The notes under the pieces are model-generated. The model saw nothing but the letters and a program-made list of their open reading frames with translations, did not search any database and had not been told where the DNA came from. The position numbers were made by a program, and so were the translations under genes. Of a stretch of 9,727 nucleotides of DNA, positions 1 to 6,860 are shown piece after piece (the stretch's first letter is position 1; each line of letters opens with the position of its first letter). This stretch comes from Bacteroidota bacterium (lineage in GTDB: Bacteria; Bacteroidota; Bacteroidia; Bacteroidales; UBA932): assembly GCA_017860395.1 (NCBI GenBank), contig JAGDMC010000037.1, positions 1 through 9,727 on the forward strand, in the 5' to 3' direction.

Positions 1-711
1 CCTGCTACCATAAATGGAAAGCATGACATAGAGATTAAAATGGATAATAAGAAGTTTGGAGGTTCCGGCTTTGAAATTGTAAAAAACCATTTTTCCCTCG
101 CCGCACCTGAAATTAAAGTTGCGAACAATAAGATTTCATGGAATAAAATCGATGGTGCTATTTATTATCTTTTATACAAAAACGGCGAACTTCCGGTAAA
201 GACACAGGAACTTAGTGCAGATATAAATCCTGATGATGCATCTGAATACAAAGTGAGCGCTGTTGATTCTCTTGGCTGGGAATCATTCACCGGAGAACCG
301 GTACTGTCTGTTCCGGACAAGAATATAATTACAATTGACCTGAATGAGAACGGAAAACCGTATTCGGAAATTTCAACATCCGTCAATAAAAACCTTCATC
401 TGAAGACTGTAGCAGATACAGACGGCAAATATATTTTCAGGCTGCGCTATGCCAACGGGAGCGGCCCATGGAATACCGACAATAAATGTGCAATCCGGAC
501 CCTCAGGTTGAATGGGGAAATAATCGGCACGCTTGTATTCCCCCAAAGAGGCGAGGCATCTTGGAACGACTGGGGCTGGTCAAATTCCTATATACTTAAT
601 TTAAAGAAAGGCGTAAACTCAATTGATATATCCTTCGAAGAGTGGAACAATAACATGAACCAGCTCGTGAATAAAGCACTTCTGGATTACGCCGAATTAA
701 TAAGATTATAA
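1..711 (+). CDS. C-terminal part of a secreted, probably carbohydrate-active protein (5' end outside window)
   Basis: The reading frame is open from base 1 to the TAA at 709-711. The first in-frame ATG, at 40, is probably internal, because codons 1-13 continue the same protein-like sequence (PATINGKHDIEIK). Two regions can be seen, numbered from that internal Met. Residues about 32-85 look like a fibronectin III-like beta-sandwich (KISWNKIDGAIYYLLYKNG). Residues about 95-223 look like a CBM6/CBM35-type jelly roll rich in aromatics and Asn/Gly (YANGSGPWNTDN, WNDWGWSN) and ending in LLDYAELIRL. This arrangement is common at the C-terminus of Bacteroidetes glycoside hydrolases, and the ending resembles ones I associate with six-hairpin glycosidases. 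The catalytic domain is not in view, so no substrate can be named. A non-enzymatic sugar-binding protein remains possible. Confidence 0.65.
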   Translation, partial: PATINGKHDIEIKMDNKKFGGSGFEIVKNHFSLAAPEIKVANNKISWNKIDGAIYYLLYKNGELPVKTQELSADINPDDASEYKVSAVDSLGWESFTGEPVLSVPDKNIITIDLNENGKPYSEISTSVNKNLHLKTVADTDGKYIFRLRYANGSGPWNTDNKCAIRTLRLNGEIIGTLVFPQRGEASWNDWGWSNSYILNLKKGVNSIDISFEEWNNNMNQLVNKALLDYAELIRL

Positions 712-742
712 TAAATCAGAGAAAAAGCAGAAAAAATTTTTT

Positions 743-760
743 AATTAGCCTCTACTAACT
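743..760. promoter_or_regulatory. Operator O1, imperfect palindrome upstream of the MarR gene
   Basis: The sequence AATTAGCCTCTACTAACT has hexamer half-sites AATTAG and CTAACT around a 6-base spacer. It matches operator O2 (1204-1221) at 15 of 18 positions, and the differing arm bases are swapped between the two copies, so O1 reads like O2 from the other strand. Its last base is the first base of the -7 promoter box, so a protein bound here would block RNA polymerase. Assigning it to the adjacent MarR regulator is inference from position and symmetry. Confidence 0.7.
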
Positions 761-767
761 ATATTTG
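760..767 (+). promoter_or_regulatory. Bacteroidetes -7 promoter box for the MarR gene
   Basis: TATATTTG is an exact match to the Bacteroidetes sigma-ABfr -7 consensus TAnnTTTG. An A6T6 tract at 731-742 lies where a -33 or upstream AT element would be expected. Only four bases separate the box from the ATG at 772, so transcription should begin at or within a few bases of the start codon, giving a leaderless or nearly leaderless message. Confidence 0.6.
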
Positions 768-771
768 CGCC

Positions 772-1188
772 ATGGAAATTCTGGTAAAGCAAATATTGAA
801 ACTGTCTCACATGATTGGGCAAATGGAAGAAGCTGCCATAGAGCAATTTAACTTCTCAAATCTCACTCACACCCAAATGCATTACCTTGAAACCATCAGC
901 TTGCTGAGTAATCCGAACATTACAGAACTTGCTGCGTATATGGAACTCTCAAAACCTACTGTTAAAGTAGCTATTGACAAGCTGATTGAGAAAGAATTTA
1001 TTTTCAAGGTCCGCTCGGACGAAGACAGGAGAAGTGCTCATATACATCTTGCAGAAAAAGGCAAACTGATTAACCAGATGCACGATTACGCCCACAAAAG
1101 AATCGCAGAAGAGTTTGGAAACAAGCTAAATAACGATGAAATTGAGCTTTTGGTCAAATTACTGATTAAAGTATTAAAGGACAAATAA
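772..1188 (+). CDS. MarR-family transcriptional regulator, probable metal sensor
   Basis: A 138-residue winged helix-turn-helix repressor of normal MarR length. The DNA-binding core is at about residues 50-97: ITELAAYMELSKPTVKVAIDKL is the helix-turn-helix (recognition helix SKPTVKVAIDKL) and RSDEDRRSAHIHL is the wing, with the family's D-x-R-R signature. The flanking helices form the dimer interface. There are no cysteines, so a thiol-oxidation switch is unlikely. E19, H37, H104 and H108 fall at the positions of the AdcR primary Zn ligands E24, H42, H108 and H112 (E to H spacing 18; HxxxH retained). The second AdcR site is not kept: its C30, E41 and E107 align with Q25, M36 and M103. Paired palindromes at 743-760 and 1204-1221 imply autoregulation plus control of the downstream ATPase. 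The family call is secure; metal sensing is inferred. Confidence 0.9.
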   Translation: MEILVKQILKLSHMIGQMEEAAIEQFNFSNLTHTQMHYLETISLLSNPNITELAAYMELSKPTVKVAIDKLIEKEFIFKVRSDEDRRSAHIHLAEKGKLINQMHDYAHKRIAEEFGNKLNNDEIELLVKLLIKVLKDK

Positions 1189-1203
1189 TTTTTTTGGAAA
1201 TAT

Positions 1204-1221
1204 AGTTAGCCTGTACTAATT
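1204..1221. promoter_or_regulatory. Operator O2, imperfect palindrome upstream of the P-type ATPase
   Basis: The sequence AGTTAGCCTGTACTAATT has half-sites AGTTAG and CTAATT around a 6-base spacer, near-identical to O1. It lies in the 52-base gap between the MarR and ATPase genes, ending 19 bases before the ATPase start. A T7GG run at 1189-1197 could serve as a -33 element, which would put the -7 region inside or next to this palindrome; I do not see a clean TAnnTTTG box. The position fits repression of an ATPase promoter separate from that of the regulator. Confidence 0.7.
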
Positions 1222-1240
1222 AAATAAACATCAATTTTCT

Positions 1241-3802
1241 ATGAACACATCATTCAGTGCCGGAAATTTACACGGTCTTTCGGATATGGAAGTTGCTCAA
1301 AAGATAGCAAAAGAAGGTTACAACGAATTGCCGTCTTCAAAGCCTAAAAATGTTTTTAATATTGCTTTTGGAGTCGTTAAGGAACCAATGTTTATCCTGC
1401 TGGTTGCGTGCGGATCACTATACATGTTATTGGGCGATATACAGGAAGGACTCATGCTGCTCGGGTTTGTTTTCTTTGTAATGGGCATTGAATTTTATCA
1501 GGAGAAAAAGACAGAAAAGGCTCTTGATGCGCTCAAGGATCTGGCAAGTCCAAGGGCTCTTGTAATACGGGAAGGAAAAACAATCAGAATTGCCGGCAGA
1601 GATGTAGTAACAGACGACATAATAATTCTTCAGGAGGGTGACCGCGTTCCTGCGGATGCTGTTGTCCTTGACTGTGTAAATCTGATGGCAGACGAATCCC
1701 TTCTTACAGGAGAATCAGTTTCTGTAAGGAAAAGAATAATTAAAGAAGGAGAGCAGGCATTTATTCCGGGAGGAGATGATATACCTTATGTATATTCCGG
1801 GTCAATGATTGTACAGGGGAACGGAGTAGTAAGGGTAACTGCAACCGGAATGAACACAGAAATCGGAAAGATTGGTAAAGCACTGGAATCAATAGTTGAA
1901 GAGCCCACTCAGCTCAAAAGAGAGATGGGCACGCTTGTCAGGCGCCTTACGATAATTGGTGTAACGCTGTGTTTTATTGTTATTGGCGTATATTATTTAA
2001 CCCGTGGCGACTTAATCAACGGATTTCTTGCCGGTATTACCCTTGCCATGGCCATGCTTCCCGAAGAGTTCCCTGTCGTTTTAACAATATTTCTGGCTCT
2101 GGGTGCATGGAGAATCTCCAAAAAAAATGTACTTACCAGAAAACCGGCTGCTATTGAAACCCTTGGTTCTGCAACTGTTCTTTGCACAGACAAGACAGGC
2201 ACTCTCACTCAGAATAAGATGACTGTAACTAAGCTTTTCAATGGAAAAGATATTTTTGAAATCGTAGAGGACCATCATTTTCCGGAGCCTTTTCACGAAA
2301 TAATCGAATACGGCGTTCTGTCCAGTCAGGCAAATCCTTTTGACCCTATGGAAATGGCAATAACAAATACCTTAAACAGCCACTTGCAAAATACCGAACA
2401 TGTTCATGAAGACTGGCTCATGGAGAAAGAATATCCACTTTCCAGAGAGTTGATGGCTATGTCCAGGGTGTTTACAAATACCGGCACCGGGGAAAAAGTT
2501 ATTGCTGCAAAAGGAGCCCCCGAAGCTATTTTTGATCTCTGCCACCTGGATAAAGAGAGCTTAAATGGTTATAAGCGAGGAGTGGAAGAGATGGCAAATT
2601 CCGGATTGAGAGTATTGGGCGTGGCAAAAGCAAAGCTCACTCAGGAACAGGAAAATCTTCCTCTGGTACAGCACGATTTTGATTTCGAGTTTGTAGGTTT
2701 GATTGGGCTTTCCGATCCTATAAGAGAGAGTGTCCCTATGGCTGTAAGCGAGTGCTATCAGGCAGGAATCCGGGTTATAATGATTACCGGAGACTATCCT
2801 ATAACTGCAATCAATATTGGAAAAGCAATCGGACTCAAAAACCCCGAATTATGCATTTCCGGGCCGGAACTTACAACAATGTCGGAAGAAGAACTTTCTG
2901 TGAGAATTAAAGATGTCAATATTTTCGCACGGGTAATTCCGGAACAAAAACTCAAAATCGTAAATGCGCTTAAGAGGAATGGCGAAATTGTAGCCATGAC
3001 AGGAGATGGTGTAAATGATGCTCCTGCCCTCAAAGCATCAAACATAGGTATCGCAATGGGAGACAAAGGTACCGATGTAGCAAGGGAAGCCTCTTCTCTG
3101 GTACTGATGGACGATAATTTTTCATCAATTGTTGGTGCTGTGAAAATGGGGCGGAGAATTTTTGACAATCTTCAAAAAGCGTTAGGTTATATTTTTGCAA
3201 TACACGTTCCAATAGCAGGACTCTCTCTCATACCTGTCCTTTTCGCAGATATGCCACTCATACTGTGGCCGGTGCATATTGTATTTCTTGAGCTGATTAT
3301 TGACCCTGCCTGTTCAATAATTTTTGAAATGGAGAAAGAGGAAAAAAATGTAATGTCCAGGCCCCCAAAGGATATAAAAGAACCATTCTTCGGAGCGAAA
3401 AAGATTTTGCTAAGTTGCACTCAGGGTGTGGGTATTTTAATTATCAGCATGCTCGTATATTTCATAGGATTAGAATCCGGATATTCCGAAAAGGCAGTAA
3501 GAACACTCTCTTTCGTAACATTAATTGTTGCAAATATTGCTGTTATTTTATCCAACCGCTCGTGGACAAACAGTATTTTCAAAATCCTGGTTACACCAAA
3601 TAAAGCTGTAAAATGGGTTGTGGGAGGTGCTCTGTTCTTTCTGATTCTGATTTTAAATGTTCCTTTTCTTATCAATCTCTTTCAGTTTGAAAAAGTTGGT
3701 TTTATGGAACTTGTCATTTGTGCCTTCGCCGGACTTTTCAGCATTGTGTGGTTTGAAATTTACAAATATGTATCAGCTAAAAGGAAAAAAGCTATCTTGT
3801 AG
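1241..3802 (+). CDS. Cation-transporting P-type ATPase, P2-like with PEEFP motif
   Basis: An 853-residue inner-membrane pump, full length for a P2 (Ca2+-ATPase-like) ATPase, that moves a cation at the cost of ATP. In order: N-terminal cation-ATPase domain (about 8-65); M1-M2 (about 47-88); actuator domain with TGES (156-159); M3-M4 (about 235-290) with PEEFP at 274-278; phosphorylation motif DKTGT with D317; compact nucleotide-binding domain with KGAPE (424-428); MITGD (514-518); hinge TGDGVNDAP (587-595); M5-M10 to the C-terminus. Catalysis looks intact. The ion site differs from SERCA: M4 has E275, M5 has H655 where SERCA has N768, and M6 keeps E684 and D688 (SERCA N796 and D800). There are no N-terminal Cys-rich metal domains and no CPx motif, so it is not a P1B pump. 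The ion cannot be fixed from sequence; Ca2+, Mn2+ or another divalent ion is possible. It lies behind operator O2 and ends 2 bases before the next gene. Confidence 0.93.
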   Translation: MNTSFSAGNLHGLSDMEVAQKIAKEGYNELPSSKPKNVFNIAFGVVKEPMFILLVACGSLYMLLGDIQEGLMLLGFVFFVMGIEFYQEKKTEKALDALKDLASPRALVIREGKTIRIAGRDVVTDDIIILQEGDRVPADAVVLDCVNLMADESLLTGESVSVRKRIIKEGEQAFIPGGDDIPYVYSGSMIVQGNGVVRVTATGMNTEIGKIGKALESIVEEPTQLKREMGTLVRRLTIIGVTLCFIVIGVYYLTRGDLINGFLAGITLAMAMLPEEFPVVLTIFLALGAWRISKKNVLTRKPAAIETLGSATVLCTDKTGTLTQNKMTVTKLFNGKDIFEIVEDHHFPEPFHEIIEYGVLSSQANPFDPMEMAITNTLNSHLQNTEHVHEDWLMEKEYPLSRELMAMSRVFTNTGTGEKVIAAKGAPEAIFDLCHLDKESLNGYKRGVEEMANSGLRVLGVAKAKLTQEQENLPLVQHDFDFEFVGLIGLSDPIRESVPMAVSECYQAGIRVIMITGDYPITAINIGKAIGLKNPELCISGPELTTMSEEELSVRIKDVNIFARVIPEQKLKIVNALKRNGEIVAMTGDGVNDAPALKASNIGIAMGDKGTDVAREASSLVLMDDNFSSIVGAVKMGRRIFDNLQKALGYIFAIHVPIAGLSLIPVLFADMPLILWPVHIVFLELIIDPACSIIFEMEKEEKNVMSRPPKDIKEPFFGAKKILLSCTQGVGILIISMLVYFIGLESGYSEKAVRTLSFVTLIVANIAVILSNRSWTNSIFKILVTPNKAVKWVVGGALFFLILILNVPFLINLFQFEKVGFMELVICAFAGLFSIVWFEIYKYVSAKRKKAIL

Positions 3803-3804
3803 TC

Positions 3805-4476
3805 ATGAAAACTAACATGAAAACAAAAGATGGCAAAACTGCTGTAGTTTTTGGTGCAACAGGTCTTGTTGGAAGCGAAGTAGTCAAAGAACTTTTAAAC
3901 CGCCCGGAGTACACAAAAGTAATAGCAGTTGTGAGAAACCCGTTTCCTCTCTCGCATCCTTGTCTTGAGTTTTTCATAATACCGGACTTTTCAAAGCTTT
4001 CAGAGACAGCCCTGAGCCTTACTGCAGACGAATATTACTGTTGCATTGGCACTACTATAAAGGCGGCGGGGTCAAAAGAAAATTTCCGCCGGGTAGATTT
4101 GTTGATCCCTCAGCAAATTGCCAAGCTGGCACATAAACTCGCTGTTCCTTCATTTGTTATTGTGTCCTCTATTGGCGCCGACGTAAAATCCTCCAATTTT
4201 TATCTGCATACAAAGGGAGAGATGGAACGTAGCATCCGCGTAATTTACAGAGGAAACCTGAAGTTTGTACGGCCATCGCTTCTTATGGGAGAGCGCACTG
4301 AATTTCGTTTAGGAGAGCGCGTTGCCATAATTTTCATGAAACTGTTCAGTTGGATGCTTGTCGGGCCTCTCAGGAAATACAGAGGGATTCGCCCTCAGAA
4401 AGTAGCGGCTGCAATGATAGATATTGTAAAAAGTACAGGCGGCAAAATTGTATTTGAATCGGAAGATATTTTATAG
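3805..4476 (+). CDS. NAD(P)-binding atypical short-chain dehydrogenase, HTATIP2/YbjT-like
   Basis: A 223-residue Rossmann-fold protein. The dinucleotide-binding turn GATGLVG is at residues 17-23 after the first beta strand. CIGTT (80-84) and VSSIGA (120-125) mark the later strands, and Y133-x3-K137 (YLHTK) matches the SDR catalytic Tyr/Lys pair; RPSLLMGER at 156-164 is typical of the NAD(P)H-binding oxidoreductase family that includes human HTATIP2. The fold is clear but the substrate is unknown. Its ATG lies 2 bases after the ATPase stop, so the two are almost certainly co-transcribed and perhaps translationally coupled; an alternative start at 3817 (Met5) would also leave the Rossmann motif intact. 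Its last 6 bases overlap the convergent flavin-reductase-like gene. A role in the ATPase's task is suggested only by the operon. Confidence 0.88.
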   Translation: MKTNMKTKDGKTAVVFGATGLVGSEVVKELLNRPEYTKVIAVVRNPFPLSHPCLEFFIIPDFSKLSETALSLTADEYYCCIGTTIKAAGSKENFRRVDLLIPQQIAKLAHKLAVPSFVIVSSIGADVKSSNFYLHTKGEMERSIRVIYRGNLKFVRPSLLMGERTEFRLGERVAIIFMKLFSWMLVGPLRKYRGIRPQKVAAAMIDIVKSTGGKIVFESEDIL

Positions 4477-4998
4477 ATTCGTTTTTTTCCACACGCCTGT
4501 CATCTCTGCGATATACAGTTTATGAACATTCCCCTTTTTCCCGTATACTGTATCAAAGATATCCCTGTCTAAAAAAAACTCTTCCGAAAGCATTCCCGCA
4601 TAAAGTTTTTTACATTCAATCACAAGTCCTGCCTCTGTAAATGCGGGATTTCCGGAATCGGTAAAGCAAGGAGTCAAAGAGGCTTCAGCAACTTTATTGC
4701 AGTCTCTCCCTGATTTTGTTCCACAAATATTTAATGCTTTCCTATATTTTTCATCAAAAAAAGTGAGCGTGAAATTCTCATACTTTTCCACAAACTCAAA
4801 CGTATATCTTTCCGGCCGTATAAAAACAAACGCCACAGGCCTGTTCCAGAGATATCCCACTCCTCCCCAGTTAGCGGTCATCGTGTTAAATTTCTCTTCG
4901 TTTCCGGCTGTAACAAGCATCCAGTCGTCAGAAATGAGTTTTATAAGATTCCCGTCAATAATTTTGGGGTCAATTTTTTCGTATCCAAGATTTTCCAT
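4471..4998 (-). CDS. Flavin reductase-like FMN-binding split-barrel protein
   Basis: A 175-residue cytoplasmic protein of the flavin reductase-like domain family (split beta-barrel). Typical family features are DDWMLVTAG near residues 24-32, the flavin-contacting stretch NTMTANWGGVG (38-48), RPxRYT (61-66) and GTKSGRDCNK (93-102). Related proteins bind FMN and use NAD(P)H to reduce flavin or another acceptor; the true substrate cannot be read from sequence. The start ATG at 4998 follows an A-rich leader without a Shine-Dalgarno sequence. The gene is divergent from the hydrogenase, with 130 bases between their starts, and its stop overlaps the stop of the upstream oxidoreductase gene by 6 bases on the opposite strand. 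Confidence 0.88.
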   Translation of the reverse strand: MENLGYEKIDPKIIDGNLIKLISDDWMLVTAGNEEKFNTMTANWGGVGYLWNRPVAFVFIRPERYTFEFVEKYENFTLTFFDEKYRKALNICGTKSGRDCNKVAEASLTPCFTDSGNPAFTEAGLVIECKKLYAGMLSEEFFLDRDIFDTVYGKKGNVHKLYIAEMTGVWKKTNL

Positions 4999-5128
4999 GT
5001 TGCTAATATTTTTATAGGATAAAAATAACTATAATTATCCGCAAAAAGTCAACAAGCAAATAAGTACTGAAGATTTTTTGGCACTCGTTTTGATTAGTGC
5101 TACTATGAATATCTTATATTAACAACAT
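4999..5128. other. Divergent control region between flavin reductase-like and hydrogenase genes
   Basis: These 130 non-coding bases must hold the promoters of both divergent genes. On the plus strand, TTTG at 5077-5080 is followed 20 bases later by TACTATGA (5101-5108), and TTTTG at 5088-5092 by TATCTTAT (5110-5117). Each is an imperfect -33/-7 pair, so the hydrogenase promoter is not settled. A short inverted repeat TAGT-GCT-ACTA lies at 5095-5105 and could bind a regulator. I see no clear minus-strand TAnnTTTG box. Confidence 0.3.
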
Positions 5129-6580
5129 ATGGACAAGATTAGCAGGCGGAAATTCATTGAACGACTACTCGTATATAACACTACTATCCTATTGGGGGGA
5201 AGCCTTTTTGCAGCATGCTCGAAAGATTTTCTGGACAACGAAACAGATGGCGTTACAGGAGCAACAACTGCCGGCAATCTTAAATATGTTCCCATACAAA
5301 CAGGCAACCCGGCTATTTCAAGGTGGCCCGATAAGTGCAAACAATGCGGAGAATGCATAGAAGCATGCGCCGAGAAACAAAAGGTGTTCGGAACTTATAA
5401 TGCAACCTCATCAAAACATGTATGCATACATTGCGGAACATGTGTCATTACATGTGAAAAAAACGCATTAACAGAAAAATATAACTGGCAGGATGTCCTA
5501 AAGGCAATAGATGACCCCACAAAAATAGTCATAGCCTCAACATCACCTTCTGTTCGCGTAGGAATAGGAGACTATTTCGGAATGACAACAGGGTCTTTTT
5601 TACTTGAGAACCTTGTCGGTTCTTGCCGCGCAGTAGGTTTTGATTATGTTCTCGATACGAACTTCAGTGCCGATTTAACAATTATGGAAGAGGCAGGGGA
5701 ACTTCAAAAAAGAATCACAGAGAACGCAAACATGCCTCAGTTTACCAGCTGCTGTCCGGCATGGATAAAATATGTGGAGATATATTATCCTTCCCTGCTC
5801 AAACATATTTCAACCGTACGAAGCCCTATAGGTATGCAGGGCGCAATGGTAAAAAGCTACTTCGCACAAAAAAAGGGAATCGACCCAAAAAATATAATTC
5901 ACGTGGCAATTACACCATGTACAGCAAAAAAATATGAAATTGGGCGTTCGGAACTCACAACAGACGGGATGCGCAGTACAGACCTGGTAATTACAACCAA
6001 TGAGCTTGCCATAATGTTAAAACAACGCAATATCAACCTCTCTTCACAAAAAGGCAGCTTCGATACACTCATGGGAGCGGCGTCGGGTGGAGGTATTATT
6101 TTCGGTAACACCGGTGGAGTGACACGGGCAGCAATCCGAACTGCATATTACAATATCACCGGGTCAAATCCTCCGGCAAACCTGATGGAGCTAAAAGAGG
6201 TTCAGGGCCTCACCGGTCTTAAAAGTGCAACGGTAAATATTGGCAACATAGCTCTTAAAGTTGCCGTTTGTTACCAGATGGCCAATGCTAAAACGCTTCT
6301 TGACCAGGTTAAGAACGGCACCTGCCAGTATGATTTTATTGAAGTGATGGCCTGCAAGGGCGGATGCGTGGGCGGAGCCGGACAAAAGGCAGGAAGTACA
6401 ACAATTGATAAAAGGATTACTTCATTAAATTCTGCCGATATTCAGTCTGCAACAAGGTACTCTCATGAGAATCCTGAAATTATTTCCATATACAGGGATT
6501 TCCTCGGAGAAGTAGGCGGGGTAAAGGCAAAACAATATATTCACACATCTTATTATAATAAATCGAGTGAAATAATTTAA
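5129..6580 (+). CDS. Exported [FeFe] hydrogenase, Tat signal plus lipobox
   Basis: A 483-residue monomeric hydrogenase (2 H+ + 2 e- to and from H2). The N-terminus has a twin-arginine motif SRRKF (5-9), a hydrophobic stretch and lipobox LFAAC with C30, so the folded enzyme is probably exported by Tat and lipid-anchored. After a linker come two [4Fe-4S] motifs: CKQCGECIEAC (70-80) and CIHCGTCVITC (99-109). The H-cluster domain follows, with L1 TSCCPAW (206-212), L2 TPCTAKKYE (262-270) and L3 EVMACKGGC (405-413); the cluster cysteines are C209, C264, C409 and C413. Proton-path residues of CpI are present as C208, E188, E191 and S228. The C-terminal small-subunit-like segment ends in YIHTSY (470-475). 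This M2-type layout is complete. Oddities are T262 where CpI has M353, and K410 where CpI has Pro. The HydEFG maturases and an electron partner are not nearby. Exact subgroup unsure. Confidence 0.93.
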   Translation: MDKISRRKFIERLLVYNTTILLGGSLFAACSKDFLDNETDGVTGATTAGNLKYVPIQTGNPAISRWPDKCKQCGECIEACAEKQKVFGTYNATSSKHVCIHCGTCVITCEKNALTEKYNWQDVLKAIDDPTKIVIASTSPSVRVGIGDYFGMTTGSFLLENLVGSCRAVGFDYVLDTNFSADLTIMEEAGELQKRITENANMPQFTSCCPAWIKYVEIYYPSLLKHISTVRSPIGMQGAMVKSYFAQKKGIDPKNIIHVAITPCTAKKYEIGRSELTTDGMRSTDLVITTNELAIMLKQRNINLSSQKGSFDTLMGAASGGGIIFGNTGGVTRAAIRTAYYNITGSNPPANLMELKEVQGLTGLKSATVNIGNIALKVAVCYQMANAKTLLDQVKNGTCQYDFIEVMACKGGCVGGAGQKAGSTTIDKRITSLNSADIQSATRYSHENPEIISIYRDFLGEVGGVKAKQYIHTSYYNKSSEII

Positions 6581-6638
6581 TAAAATAGTGAATAATCAAA
6601 AAATAATATTACATTGCCGACTCAAATTAATTCAAATA

Positions 6639-6830
<192 letters not shown>

Positions 6831-6860
6831 TCAATTTTATACACAAGCATATGATTTTTT

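Noticed and set aside
40..42. ATG at 40 as the true start of the first protein.
   Set aside because: The frame stays open to base 1 with protein-like sequence, and both visible domains are of the kind that follow a catalytic domain, so the Met is probably internal.
2794..3168. A 124-codon minus-strand open frame within the ATPase.
   Set aside because: It lies opposite the highly conserved hinge region (TGDGVNDAP) of the ATPase and shows no motif of its own.
4697..5017. A 106-codon open frame on the plus strand opposite the flavin reductase-like gene.
   Set aside because: It is antisense to a recognised FMN-binding protein and resembles no protein family; its sequence is a reflection of the reverse strand.
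5093..5107. ATTAGTGCTACTAT upstream of the hydrogenase as a third copy of the MarR operator.
   Set aside because: The TTAG-to-CTA spacer is 5 bases instead of 6, the central CCTsTA is absent and the outer arms do not match. It may bind something else.
6588..6638. An upstream GTG start that would lengthen the small Csp by 17 residues.
   Set aside because: The added residues match nothing in the family, while the ATG at 6639 gives the canonical MNNGTVKFF start and normal Csp length.
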